Below are positions 36,809-46,322 of a DNA stretch of 64,000 nucleotides, piece after piece; the stretch's first letter is position 1, and every line of letters starts with the position of its first letter. The DNA is from Sphingobium sp. CR2-8 (GTDB taxonomy: Bacteria; Pseudomonadota; Alphaproteobacteria; Sphingomonadales; Sphingomonadaceae), in NCBI RefSeq assembly GCF_035818615.1, contig NZ_JAYKZY010000002.1:1552501-1616500 (forward strand), read 5' to 3'. A program made the position numbers and the translations under genes. A model generated the notes under the pieces. It searched no databases. It had not been told where the DNA came from and worked only from the letters and a program-made list of their open reading frames with translations.

Positions 36809-37109
36809 CATGTCTGTTCCGTGCACTGCACAAAAATTCCTGCTGCGTTGCAAAATTGCACCACCGTTAAACTAGCGGTGTCAGGAATAGATTAGTCATT
36901 AAAAATCAATAATTTATGTTCATGAGCGATGTGTCCAACCGCATAGGCGGGATGGGCAGGGGAGGATTGTGACAGTCCTGCGGGTGCATTGTAACATAAA
37001 TGCAATCGACGCATCACAGGGCCGTCGTCAGCAGCTGCAAAGAGCGGCAAGAGCAGGACAGCTTTAGCAGGCGTGCCACGGGGCATTCTTGAAAAGGGAC
37101 AGGGGTCAC
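36809..37109. other. Intergenic region upstream of the TonB-dependent receptor
   Basis: About 300 bp with no convincing ORF. A locally AT-rich stretch (36885-36920, TTAAAAATCAATAATTTATG) contrasts with the surroundings and may hold the receptor promoter. No Fur-box or clear -35/-10 pair was identified. Confidence 0.4.
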
Positions 37110-40100
37110 ATGAAACATTTGAAGATATTGTTGGCTGCGGGCGTAGCCACGATGGGGATGTCCGCCGCGATGGTCGCGCCGGTGCACGCACAGGAAACGA
37201 CGTCGTCTGTACGCGGTACGGTGACGGCAGATGGCGCGCCGCTGGGGAATGCGACGATCACGATCACGCACGTTCCGTCGGGCACCGTGACGAATGCCGT
37301 CAGCAGCGCGAACGGTAGCTTCAATGCGTCTGGCCTGCGGGTCGGCGGTCCCTTCACGGTTCGCATCGCCGCCGATGGCTATGAAACCACCGAAGTGACC
37401 GACATCTTCACTGTCGTTGCCCAGCCCTATGACCTGCCGATTGCTCTGACTTCGCAGGGCGGTGCCATCATCGTCACCGCGTCGCGGGTTGTGGGCGCAG
37501 GCACGAAGGCATCCGGCCCCACGACTGTCCTGACCGCCGAGGATATCGCGCAGGTGGCATCGGTCAATCGCGACGTTCGTGATCTGATGCGCCGCGATCC
37601 CTTCGCGCGCCTGGATGAGACGCCTACCGGCGGCCGCGCGGTGTCCTTCGCCGGGCAGAATGCCCGCTTCAACCGCTTCTCGATCGACGGCGTGCCCGTC
37701 ACCGACAATTTCGGCCTGAACCCGGACGGCTTGCCGACCCGCCGTTCGCCCGTGCCTTTCGACGCCATCAGCCAGTTCCAGACCAAGGTGGCGCCCTATG
37801 ACGTGCGCGAGGGCAATTTCCAGGGCGGCGCGATCAACGCCATTCTGAAATCGGGCACCAATGAATTCCATGGCACCGGCTTTTACGCTTATTCGTCGGA
37901 CGAACTGACCGGCAAGAAGACCAAGGCTGGCCCGGGTGTCCCCACCGGCCGTGTGACGCTGCCGAACTTCAAGTATGAGAATTATGGCGCCGAGCTGTCC
38001 GGTCCGATCATCAAGGACAAGCTGTTCTTCATGATCGCAGGCGAGCGTATCCGGGCCGCGCTGCCGATCGCCGAAGGCACGGCGGGCAACAACGCCGGTA
38101 CGGTCATCCCCAACATCACGGACGCGCAGGTCGGCCAAATTCAGGGCATCGCGCAGTCGCGCTATGGCTATGATACCGGTGGCGTTCTCAACAATAACAA
38201 CGATCGCGACGATCGACTCGTTGCTCGTATCGACGCCAACCTGTCGGATACGCAACGCGCCTCGGTCACCTACATGTACACGAAGGACTCGATCCAACTC
38301 AATCAGAACACCTTCGCGACTGGCAACCCCGGCCTTGGCCTGGAATCCAACGGCTATGTTTCGACAAACCAGCTGCACACCGGCGTGGTTCAGTTGAACT
38401 CCGATTGGACCGACGATTTCTCGACCGAAGTTCGTGGTTTCTACAAGGATTACAAGCGCGGCCAGGACCCCATCATGGGCCGCGGTTTCGCCCAGTTCCA
38501 GGTTTGCACGGCACCGACATCCGATCGAACGACCCCCGGCTCCGCCGGGTCGGGTGCATCGACGGCTTGTCAGCCCGGTTTCGGCACCGTCAGCTTCGGC
38601 CCCGACGTGTCGCGCCAATCCAACGCACTCACCAGCCGCACCTATGGGGGGCTTGTGCAAGCCCGGTTGACCAAGGGCGATCATGACCTGCGCGTCTTCG
38701 GCGAATTTTCCGATACGAAGATCTTCAACCTCTTCCTTCAGCGGACGGCTGGCGACTATTATTTCGACTCGATCGCGGACTTCCAGGCTGGCAATGCCCA
38801 GCGCTTCCGCTATCAGAATGCCGTCCCGTCGCTGGACCCGAACGAAGCCGCCGCACGCTTCCGCTATCAGTCTTACACCTTCGGCATCCAGGACTCCTGG
38901 CGCATCAACGACATGCTGACGCTGGCCTATGGCGCACGTTACGATGTCTATGGTGGTGACAGCCGCCCGACGCTGAACCAGGCTTTCGTGAACCGCTACG
39001 GCTTCACCAACATGGCCTATGTCAACGGTCGTGGCATCTTCCAGCCGCGCATTGGCCTGGACTTCAAGCCGACCAGTGACCTGTCGATCCGTGCGGGCGG
39101 CGGCATCTTCTCTGGCGGTTCGCCGGACGTTTATGTGTCGAACAGCTTCTCGAACACCGGGTTCCTGTCGAACACCATCGACGTGCGTCGCAACAATGAT
39201 GGCAGCATCACGGGTGCGGATGTCCCCAACGGCAACGCCGTGCTGAATAACGTCAATGGCACGACCATCCCGGCTGCCGGTAACACGCTGGTGACGAATG
39301 CTGCGACGTCGGCAAACGCGCCTACCAATGCGCTCGACCACAAGTTCAAGATTCCCTCCCAGTGGCGCGGCACGATCTCGGCAGACTGGTCGCCCCGCGA
39401 TACCTTCCTGGGCAACGGCTGGAACTTCGGTGGAGACTTCTTCTACTCTGCGGTCCGGAATCAGGTGTTCTTTACCGACCTGCGTGTCACGCCAACGGCA
39501 TTGCGTACCCCGGACGGCCGGGTTCGTTACGCATCTGTCACGAACTTCGCCGACACGAACAACGACCTGTTCCTGACCAACACGACCAAGGGTCGCAGCT
39601 ATGTGGCGGTCGCCCGTATCGACAAGAGCTTCGACTTTGGTCTGGACCTGGGTGTCAGCTACACGTGGCAGGATATCACCGATCAGGCGCCGGCAACCTC
39701 GTCGACCGCTTCGTCCAACTATGGCAACGGCGCGTTCCTTGACGCCAACGGCGCGGCCGTTGGTACGTCGAACGATGAAGTGAAGCACAATATCAAATAT
39801 CGTGTAAACTTCAGCCACGCTTTCTTCGGTGACTACAAGACCAACTTCGCCCTGTTCGGCGAAACCCGCATCGGTCGGCCCTACAGCTACACGATGCAGG
39901 ATGTGTCGAACGCGCGCAGCGGCATCTTCGGTACCACCGGTTCCAACTCGCGCTATCTGCTCTATGTGCCGACCAGCGCGAACGATCCGCTCGTGTCCTA
40001 TGACAGCGCGGCGACCCAGGCCTATATGGAAGGGCTGATCGCCAGCACCGGCCTCGGGAAGTTCCGCGGGCAGATCGCGCCGCGCAACGCCTTCAACGCC

Positions 40101-40451
40101 AAGTGGTTCACCAAGATCGATCTCCATATCGATCAGGAGATCCCAACGGGTCTTGGCGGTTCGCGCATCACTTTGTTTGCGGACGTGGAGAATTTCACGA
40201 ACTTCCTCAACAAGAAGTGGGGCCAGATCCGCGAATACACGTTCCCCTACAACGTGATTGCCGTGCGTGGACAGTGCCTGACCGCACCGGTCGCAACCGG
40301 TACGGCGCCGACCGCTGGTCAGCAGACTGCCAACACCGGCCAGGCCTGCGCTCAGTATCGTTACTCGGCGCCGACCGCGACGCCGACCGACACGATCTAT
40401 TCGCGTCAGTCGCTCTACACGATCCGTATTGGTGCCCGCTTCACCTTCTAG
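37110..40451 (+). CDS. TonB-dependent receptor, Oar-like, with carboxypeptidase-regulatory-like domain
   Basis: A 1113-residue outer-membrane protein. The signal peptide ends near VHAQE (residue 28). A carboxypeptidase-regulatory-like domain follows (about 30-110, VRGTVTADGAPLGNATITI), then a plug domain (DVRDLMRRDPFARLDE, GVPVTDNFGLN) and a beta-barrel ending in IRIGARFTF, with the terminal Phe required for barrel assembly. There is no STN signalling domain. Oar-like receptors import an unidentified substrate with TonB energy. I chose the ATG at 37110, with AGGGGT upstream, over a TTG at 37089. Confidence 0.92.
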   Translation: MKHLKILLAAGVATMGMSAAMVAPVHAQETTSSVRGTVTADGAPLGNATITITHVPSGTVTNAVSSANGSFNASGLRVGGPFTVRIAADGYETTEVTDIFTVVAQPYDLPIALTSQGGAIIVTASRVVGAGTKASGPTTVLTAEDIAQVASVNRDVRDLMRRDPFARLDETPTGGRAVSFAGQNARFNRFSIDGVPVTDNFGLNPDGLPTRRSPVPFDAISQFQTKVAPYDVREGNFQGGAINAILKSGTNEFHGTGFYAYSSDELTGKKTKAGPGVPTGRVTLPNFKYENYGAELSGPIIKDKLFFMIAGERIRAALPIAEGTAGNNAGTVIPNITDAQVGQIQGIAQSRYGYDTGGVLNNNNDRDDRLVARIDANLSDTQRASVTYMYTKDSIQLNQNTFATGNPGLGLESNGYVSTNQLHTGVVQLNSDWTDDFSTEVRGFYKDYKRGQDPIMGRGFAQFQVCTAPTSDRTTPGSAGSGASTACQPGFGTVSFGPDVSRQSNALTSRTYGGLVQARLTKGDHDLRVFGEFSDTKIFNLFLQRTAGDYYFDSIADFQAGNAQRFRYQNAVPSLDPNEAAARFRYQSYTFGIQDSWRINDMLTLAYGARYDVYGGDSRPTLNQAFVNRYGFTNMAYVNGRGIFQPRIGLDFKPTSDLSIRAGGGIFSGGSPDVYVSNSFSNTGFLSNTIDVRRNNDGSITGADVPNGNAVLNNVNGTTIPAAGNTLVTNAATSANAPTNALDHKFKIPSQWRGTISADWSPRDTFLGNGWNFGGDFFYSAVRNQVFFTDLRVTPTALRTPDGRVRYASVTNFADTNNDLFLTNTTKGRSYVAVARIDKSFDFGLDLGVSYTWQDITDQAPATSSTASSNYGNGAFLDANGAAVGTSNDEVKHNIKYRVNFSHAFFGDYKTNFALFGETRIGRPYSYTMQDVSNARSGIFGTTGSNSRYLLYVPTSANDPLVSYDSAATQAYMEGLIASTGLGKFRGQIAPRNAFNAKWFTKIDLHIDQEIPTGLGGSRITLFADVENFTNFLNKKWGQIREYTFPYNVIAVRGQCLTAPVATGTAPTAGQQTANTGQACAQYRYSAPTATPTDTIYSRQSLYTIRIGARFTF

Positions 40452-40473
40452 GGGGCGCATCGATCCAAAAGAG

Positions 40474-40504
40474 AAAAGGGCGGGGCGCAATCCCCGCCCT
40501 TTTC
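40474..40504 (+). terminator. Strong terminator after the TonB-dependent receptor
   Basis: AAAAGGGCGGGG and CCCCGCCCTTTT are perfect 12-base mirror arms around a 6-base loop, 22 bp after the stop. Confidence 0.9.
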
Positions 40505-40632
40505 TTATGCGTTCGTCCGATGCCCTATCGTTGCTGCGATCGCTATATTCGACCGCCAGCATATCGATAGGATCGGCCGCACGTAACAATATGTCAAAAT
40601 CAGCGGGAAATGTGCGAAGTTAAGGGAAACCC

Positions 40633-41325
40633 TCACCGCAGGCAGCGATCCAGCCCATCGCGCTGCACCGACCCGATCCGCGCCGCAATCGTGTTGCCGT
40701 GCCGTCTGGTAAAGCCGCTCGGCGCGACGGCGGCGCGCTTTTTGGGCAGCGGCAGGACCGCCGCGATCCGCGCAGCCTCGGCCTTGGACAGCTTGCCTGC
40801 ACCATGGTGGAAGTAGCGGATCGCTCCGGCCTGCACGCCATAGGTGCCGATCCCCGTCTCCGCGACGTTCAGATAGACTTCCATGATCCGCTTCTTGCCC
40901 CAGATCGCCTCGATCAACATGGTGAACCACGCTTCCAGCCCCTTGCGCACGAAGCCGCCGCCCTGCCACAGGAAGACATTCTTCGCCGTCTGCTGGCTGA
41001 TAGTCGATCCGCCGCGAATGCGCCCGCCGCTCGCATTGTGGATCGCCGCCTTGGCGATGGCGTCGACGTCGAAGCCATGATGGCTGCAATATTTGCCATC
41101 TTCCCCGGCGATCGCCGCCCGCGCCATATCCGGATCGATATCGTCCAGGGGGGTCCAATCCTTGGTGATCCCGTTGGGGTCGAACAGCATCGTCAGCGTC
41201 ACCGGCGGCGGCACGAAGCGGTAGAGGACCACCATCAACAGCGACAGGGCGATAAATCCGATCAGGATCTTGATCGGAATCATGATCCATCGAAATCGGC
41301 GGCGGGGCGGTGTATGTGCGGTCAT
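40633..41325 (-). CDS. mtgA: Monofunctional peptidoglycan glycosyltransferase
   Basis: A 230-residue GT51 enzyme polymerising lipid II into glycan strands without a transpeptidase domain. One N-terminal membrane helix (about residues 15-38) precedes the catalytic glutamate in AGEDGKYCSHHGFD and the GGSTISQQTAKN motif. KKRIMEVYLNVAETG completes the family signature. It is 34 bp downstream of the MFS gene on the same strand. Confidence 0.94.
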   Translation of the reverse strand: MTAHTPPRRRFRWIMIPIKILIGFIALSLLMVVLYRFVPPPVTLTMLFDPNGITKDWTPLDDIDPDMARAAIAGEDGKYCSHHGFDVDAIAKAAIHNASGGRIRGGSTISQQTAKNVFLWQGGGFVRKGLEAWFTMLIEAIWGKKRIMEVYLNVAETGIGTYGVQAGAIRYFHHGAGKLSKAEAARIAAVLPLPKKRAAVAPSGFTRRHGNTIAARIGSVQRDGLDRCLR

Positions 41326-41358
41326 GCCGCCCGTGGTAGCCCGCCCGCCGCCTCCGGT

Positions 41359-42672
41359 TCAAGCGGTGGCGAGTGTGTCCCGCCGCCGGTCCCGATTGAT
41401 CAGCAGCACCATCGCTGCGCCGACCAGGCACAACAGGCCCGCAACGATGAAGGCGGGCATGTAGCTTTGCCACGCCGTGCGCGCCAGGCCACCGCCCAGC
41501 GCCGCGCTGGCCGCGCCCAACTGATGCCCGGCAAAAATCCAGCCGAACACGATGTTCGTCTTCTCCGCCCCAAAGCGCTGCGCCGTCAGCTTCACGGTCG
41601 GCGGCACCGTCGCGATCCAGTCCAGCCCGTAGAAAACCGCGAAGATCGACAGGCTGTAGAGCGAAAAGTCGCTGAACGGCAGGTAGAGCAGCGACAGGCC
41701 GCGCAGGCCATAATAGAAGAACAGCAGCCAGCGATTGTCGAACCGATCGCTCAGCCAACCCGATCCCAACGTCCCGAAGAAATCGAAAAAACCCATCATG
41801 GCCAGCATCGACGCCGCGCCCACTGCGGCCAGTCCATAATCGCCGCACATGGCGATGAAATGGGTTTGGATCAGGCCATTGGTGCTGGCCCCGCAGATGA
41901 AGAAGGAAAAGAACAGGATCCAGAAGGTCGGCACCCGCGCCGCCTCGCGCAGCACATGGATCGGCGTCACCAATAGCGCGCTCAGGCTTGCGGGCTGGGA
42001 CGGCGCGACCTGCATCTCGGTATCGCCATAGGGCGCCAGGCCCAGATCCGCCGGACGATCCCGCATCAGCAGGATGACGGCGAAGCCCGCCACGACGATC
42101 GCGCCGCATATCAGCAGCAATGCGATACGCCATCCATGCGCCTGCGTCAGGCCTGCGAGCAACGGCAGGAAGGCGAGTTGCCCGGTCGCCGTGCTGGCCG
42201 ACAGCAATCCCATCACCAATCCGCGCCGATGGTTGAACCAGCGCGTCGCGACGGTCGCGCCCAGCACCATGGCGGTCATTCCCGTACCCAGGCCAAGGAC
42301 CACGCCCCACAACAGTATGAGTTGCCAAAGCTGGGTCATGCCCAACGACAGCAGCAGCCCGCCGATGACGATCGACAGCGATATCAGCATCATGCGGCGG
42401 ACGCCGAAACGGTTCATGAGAGCGGCAGCAAAGGGGCCCATCCCGCCGAACAGCAGGAACCGGATGGCCAGCGCCCCGCTGATGTCAGCCGCGCTCCATC
42501 CGAACTCCTTCTGCAACGGCACGATGAAGACGCCGGGCGCCCCGACAGCGCCCGCCACCACCAACATGGTCAGGAATGTCGCGCCCACCACTGCCCAGCC
42601 ATAATGGATGTTCCGCGCGGACAGACGACGGGCAAGAGCGTTGGACAATGTGAAGAACCCCTTTGCCCCCAA
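41359..42672 (-). CDS. MFS transporter (monocarboxylate/oxalate-type)
   Basis: A 437-residue major facilitator protein with 12 predicted membrane helices and a central cytoplasmic loop. GWSAADISGALAIRFLLFGG near the N-terminus resembles the oxalate:formate/monocarboxylate antiporter branch. It is divergent from a TetR gene, suggesting control by it. The substrate is unknown. Confidence 0.85.
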   Translation of the reverse strand: MGAKGFFTLSNALARRLSARNIHYGWAVVGATFLTMLVVAGAVGAPGVFIVPLQKEFGWSAADISGALAIRFLLFGGMGPFAAALMNRFGVRRMMLISLSIVIGGLLLSLGMTQLWQLILLWGVVLGLGTGMTAMVLGATVATRWFNHRRGLVMGLLSASTATGQLAFLPLLAGLTQAHGWRIALLLICGAIVVAGFAVILLMRDRPADLGLAPYGDTEMQVAPSQPASLSALLVTPIHVLREAARVPTFWILFFSFFICGASTNGLIQTHFIAMCGDYGLAAVGAASMLAMMGFFDFFGTLGSGWLSDRFDNRWLLFFYYGLRGLSLLYLPFSDFSLYSLSIFAVFYGLDWIATVPPTVKLTAQRFGAEKTNIVFGWIFAGHQLGAASAALGGGLARTAWQSYMPAFIVAGLLCLVGAAMVLLINRDRRRDTLATA

Positions 42673-42687
42673 ACGGGCTGGTTTTAA

Positions 42688-42701
42688 ATGATGGGTATCA
42701 T
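42688..42701. promoter_or_regulatory. Candidate TetR operator between MFS and TetR genes
   Basis: ATGAT-GGGT-ATCAT is a perfect 5-bp-arm inverted repeat 16 bp from the MFS start and 37 bp from the TetR start. Confidence 0.3.
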
Positions 42702-42737
42702 ATATGTCGTCAAGAGGCCATTAAGGGGACATAGGAC

Positions 42738-43301
42738 ATGAAGGTCAGCCGCGATCAGGCAGCGCGCAACCGGGAACGGGTGGTCGACGCGGCGGCGCGG
42801 CTTTTCCGTGCGCGCGGCGTAGAAGGCGTCGGCATTGGCGAGGTCATGCGCGCATGCGGCCTGACCCATGGCGGCTTCTACAACCAGTTCGCGTCGAAAG
42901 AGGCTTTGGCGGCGGAAGCCTGCGCCACGTCGCTGGCCATCAGCGCAGTAGGCTGGCGCGACGTCGCGGCGGACGCCAGCGAAAGCGACGCCCCGGCCGC
43001 GATCGCCGCCCATTATCTGAGCGCCCGCAACCGTGATGCAGCCGAAACCGGCTGCGCCCTGATCGCGCTGGGACCGGACGCGGCGCGGCGCGGCGGCGAC
43101 CTGGCAGGGGCATTTCGCGATGGGTTCGAGGAACTGGCCGCTATCCTGCAAGAAGCTGGACCGACCCTCGACAGGCCGACGGTGCTGGCCCGGATGGCGC
43201 AGATGGTGGGCGCCATGCTGCTGGCGCGCGGCGTCGATGATCCCGCTCTGTCGGAGGAAATATTATCCGCCGCCCGACAGGCGCTGGACGTGCCCGCATG
43301 A
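42738..43301 (+). CDS. TetR-family transcriptional regulator
   Basis: A 187-residue regulator. The DNA-binding region is RERVVDAAARLFRARGVEGV then IGEVMRACGLTHGGFYNQFASKEAL, with the THGGFY-F-SKE pattern common to AcrR/NemR-like members. The C-terminal ligand domain is unremarkable. AAGGGG precedes the start. It is divergent from the MFS gene and overlaps the following GNAT gene by four bases (ATGA). Confidence 0.88.
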   Translation: MKVSRDQAARNRERVVDAAARLFRARGVEGVGIGEVMRACGLTHGGFYNQFASKEALAAEACATSLAISAVGWRDVAADASESDAPAAIAAHYLSARNRDAAETGCALIALGPDAARRGGDLAGAFRDGFEELAAILQEAGPTLDRPTVLARMAQMVGAMLLARGVDDPALSEEILSAARQALDVPA

Positions 43302-43786
43302 GTGGCTGGCGACCGATGGAGGCGTCGGATATCCCGGTGGTAGCTGCGATCTCCGATGCGGCGCATGGCGCCTATACCGAACGCGCGGATGTCTATGCTG
43401 AACGTCTGTGTCTCTACCCGGCGGGATGCTGGTTGCTGGAGCGCGATGGCGCGGCTTCTGGCTATCTGGTCAGCCATCCGTGGCATGGCGACGCGCCGCC
43501 CATGCTTAATGCACGCCTCCGCCAGATCCCGGCCAATGCCGATCTCTTTTATCTGCATGACCTGGCCCTACTGCCCCAGGCTCGCGGCAGCGGCGCGGCT
43601 GGCGATGCGGTGCGATTGGTCCTGGATCAGGCACGACGGGCAGGCTTCGAACGGATCACGCTGACCGCAGTCAATGGCGCCGACGCCTTTTGGCGCAAGC
43701 AAGGCTTCACCCCCATGGCCCGGCAGGACGGGGCCTATGATGCGGCCAGCATCCTGATGGAACGACCCGTGGAAAGCCGCCACTAA
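43298..43786 (+). CDS. GNAT-family N-acetyltransferase
   Basis: A 162-residue acetyltransferase. The acetyl-CoA binding region is FYLHDLALLPQARGSGAAGDAVRLVL, and LTAVNGADAFWRKQGFTPM is the beta5/alpha4 motif. It is translationally coupled to the upstream TetR gene. The substrate is unknown. Confidence 0.83.
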   Translation: MSGWRPMEASDIPVVAAISDAAHGAYTERADVYAERLCLYPAGCWLLERDGAASGYLVSHPWHGDAPPMLNARLRQIPANADLFYLHDLALLPQARGSGAAGDAVRLVLDQARRAGFERITLTAVNGADAFWRKQGFTPMARQDGAYDAASILMERPVESRH

Positions 43787-43811
43787 AGCCGACGGCACCG
43801 TTCGCCCAATA

Positions 43812-43841
43812 AAAAAGCCCCGGATCGCTCCGGGGCTTTTT
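43812..43841. terminator. Bidirectional terminator between GNAT and rpoH
   Basis: AAAAAGCCCCGGA and TCCGGGGCTTTTT are perfect arms around a 4-base loop. A/T runs on both sides let it serve both converging genes. Confidence 0.9.
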
Positions 43842-43862
43842 CAATCGATAGGCTCAAACAGA

Positions 43863-44777
43863 TCAGGCCAGCGCGAACCGCGCCATCTTACCCAGCTTGT
43901 CGCCAGCGATGCGCATCATCGCCTTTTGCAGCTTTTCAAACGCGCGAACCTCGATCTGGCGCACACGCTCACGCGACACGCCATAGACCTGCGACAGTTC
44001 TTCCAGCGTCTTGGGTTCTTCGGCCAGACGCCGCTCCGCCAGGATATGCTTCTCACGATCGTTGAGGTCGGTCATCGCCTCCACCAGCATGTCATGCCGC
44101 TGGGTGCGCTCCTGTTCCTCGGCGACGCGCTCGTCCTGCAACGGATCATTGTCCTGCAACCAATCCTGCCACTGGCCTTCGCCATCCTCGCGCATCGGCA
44201 CGTTGAGTGACGTGTCGCCGCCCATCGCCATGCGGCGGTTCATGGACACAACATCCTGCTCGCTGACGCCCAGATCCGTGGCTATCTTCGTCACGTCTTC
44301 GGGGCGCAGGTCGCCGTCCTCGAACGCTTCGATATTGTTCTTCATCCGGCGCAGGTTGAAGAACAGCTTCTTCTGTGACGCGGTGGTGCCCATCTTGACC
44401 AGCGACCAGCTGCGCAGGATGAATTCCTGGATCGACGCGCGAATCCACCACATGGCGTAGGTCGCCAGGCGGAAGCCGCGATCGGCTTCGAACTTCTTCA
44501 CGCCCTGCATCAGGCCGATATTGCCTTCGGAAATCAGCTCGCTGACTGGCAGGCCATAGCCGCGATAGCCCATCGCGATCTTCGCCACCAGGCGCAGATG
44601 CGACGTCACCAACTGGGCTGCGGCATCAGGATCCTGATGCTCTTCATACCGTTTGGCGAGCATATATTCCTGCTCGGGCATCAACAGCGGAAACTTGCGG
44701 ATTTCCGACAGATAGCGGTTGAGGCTGGCTTCACCGCCCAGCGCTGGAACCGCGGGGACATTGCTCTTGGTAGCCAT
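43863..44777 (-). CDS. rpoH: RNA polymerase heat-shock sigma factor RpoH (sigma-32)
   Basis: A 304-residue sigma factor. Region 2 contains GNIGLMQGVKKFEADRGFR and the ATYAMWWIRASIQEFIL block. The RpoH box QKKLFFNLRRMK follows. Region 4 ends with the helix-turn-helix LSQVYGVSRERVRQIEVRA. It should direct transcription of chaperone and protease genes; a matching promoter is present upstream of clpP in this window. It is separated from rluD by 76 bp. Confidence 0.96.
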   Translation of the reverse strand: MATKSNVPAVPALGGEASLNRYLSEIRKFPLLMPEQEYMLAKRYEEHQDPDAAAQLVTSHLRLVAKIAMGYRGYGLPVSELISEGNIGLMQGVKKFEADRGFRLATYAMWWIRASIQEFILRSWSLVKMGTTASQKKLFFNLRRMKNNIEAFEDGDLRPEDVTKIATDLGVSEQDVVSMNRRMAMGGDTSLNVPMREDGEGQWQDWLQDNDPLQDERVAEEQERTQRHDMLVEAMTDLNDREKHILAERRLAEEPKTLEELSQVYGVSRERVRQIEVRAFEKLQKAMMRIAGDKLGKMARFALA

Positions 44778-44853
44778 GTCGCTTCACCTTTCCCTTTCAT
44801 GCGCGGCGGGACCCAGAAGAGGCATCACTGCGCCGTCGCAAACTTGTCGAACA

Positions 44854-45806
44854 CTATACGTGGAGCCGGCTTAACAGTTCCTGCATATCGGCAGGCAGTG
44901 CACTTTGGAACATAAGCCGTTCCGTCGTTACCGGATGTATGAACCCCAGGCTTTTGGCGTGCAATGCCTGCCTTCTGAAACCCAGCGTTTCCAGTATTGA
45001 TTTGAAACCTTTTCTTTCTCTACCGTAAACCGGGTCACCGATCAAGGGGTGGCCGATATGATGCATATGCACGCGCACCTGATGGGTACGGCCGGTTTCC
45101 AGCCGGCATTCCACCATGGCCGCGTCGCGCAGCCGCTGTATCGTGCGATAATGGGTAATCGCGTGCTTGCCGCGTCCTTCCCGATGAACCGCCATCCTTT
45201 TTCGATCAGCGTCGGATCGGCCGATCCATTCATCCACCGTCCCGGCCGCCGGATTGGGCAGGCCATAGACGATGGCGGCGTAGAGCCGTTCGATGCTATG
45301 ATCCTTGAACTGCCGGGCCAGCCCTTCATGCGCCTTGTCGGACTTGGCGACCACCAGCAGGCCGGACGTGTCCTTGTCGATACGGTGGACGATGCCCGGC
45401 CGCGCGACGCCGCCGATGCCCGACAACTGCCCCTCGCAATGATGCAGCAGCGCGTTGACCAGCGTCCCGTCCAGATTGCCTGCGGCCGGATGCACGACCA
45501 GGCCCGCAGGCTTGTCCACCACGATCAAATCGGCATCTTCATGCACGATGGTCATCGGAATGTCCTGCGCCACCGTGTCGAGCGCGACCGGCGGGGGCAG
45601 GGCGATCGTGAACGCCTGACCGGCAGAAACCTTGGCAGATGCGTTGATCTTCGAAAGGTGGGGGACGTCACCTGTCCCTCCGCGATCAGCGCTTTCAGCC
45701 GTTCGCGTGACAGATCGGGCAGCAAAGCCGCCAGAGCGCGGTCAAGGCGCAGCCCGTCCTGAGCCACGCCGATCGCCGTTTCGATGATGGAAACCCCCGG
45801 AACCAT
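44854..45806 (-). pseudogene. rluD: 23S rRNA pseudouridine synthase RluD, frameshifted in this sequence
   Basis: Two overlapping frames make one protein. Frame one from 45806 encodes the S4-like RNA-binding start (GLRLDRALAALLPDLSRERL). Frame two, to 44854, encodes the catalytic domain with HRIDKDTSGLL (catalytic Asp) and GRTHQVRVHMHHIGHPLIGD. The break is at G5 on the plus strand (45660-45664). Adding one base gives a continuous 317-residue protein with SKINASAKVSAGQAF at the join. The enzyme makes pseudouridines in helix 69. A homopolymer reading error is more likely than gene loss. Confidence 0.88.
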
Positions 45807-45811
45807 TGTCT

Positions 45812-46225
45812 ATGGATGTAGGAATGCGGGTCGAAATTTCAAGGCTAGTGTTGGAACAGATCGTGGCCCTGGCGGCGGCCGATACCAACGAAGTGTGCGG
45901 GTTGCTGCTGGGCAGCGCTGACCGGATAGAGGCGATCCTGCCCGCCGCCAATGTCGCACCCGACCCCGCGCGCCATTTCGAACTCGACCCCGCAGCACTG
46001 ATCGCAGCGCATCGAACGGCGCGGGGCGGCGGCGCGGCGATCGTGGGCCATTATCATTCCCATCCCTCGGGCGTGTCCGAACCGTCCGCAACGGACGCCG
46101 CCTGCGCGTCACCTGACGGCAGCCTCTGGCTGATCGTTGGGGCAGGGCAAACGACCTTATGGCGCGCCGGGCCGGGTAAGGCAGTTAATGTCCATTTCAC
46201 CAAAATGCATCTCGACAGTCGGTGA
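45812..46225 (+). CDS. M67-family (JAMM/MPN) metallopeptidase
   Basis: A 137-residue single-domain protease. The zinc site follows the JAMM rule: E27 (NEVCGLLLG), H82 and H84 in GHYHSHPSG, and D95 in SEPSATD. Bacterial relatives cleave C-terminal glycine-tailed ThiS/MoaD-like or ubiquitin-like proteins. No such partner is adjacent. The start is uncertain: ATG at 45812 is used, with ATG at 45824 as an alternative. It faces rluD with only five bases between start codons. Confidence 0.85.
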   Translation: MDVGMRVEISRLVLEQIVALAAADTNEVCGLLLGSADRIEAILPAANVAPDPARHFELDPAALIAAHRTARGGGAAIVGHYHSHPSGVSEPSATDAACASPDGSLWLIVGAGQTTLWRAGPGKAVNVHFTKMHLDSR

Positions 46226-46322
46226 TGGAAAGGCGGCAGGTCGGGCTTGCATCGACAGTCCGCGCAGCGCATTAGCCAAGGACGCGCTTCCTCTTCCTCC
46301 TAATCCGGCGATCCCCACCCGC

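Noticed and set aside
37014..40589. A 1191-codon open frame on the strand opposite the TonB-dependent receptor
   Set aside because: It mirrors the receptor's codon positions, has low-complexity Arg/Val/Gly/Asp-rich sequence with no motif, and runs through the receptor's terminator. This is a GC-driven shadow.
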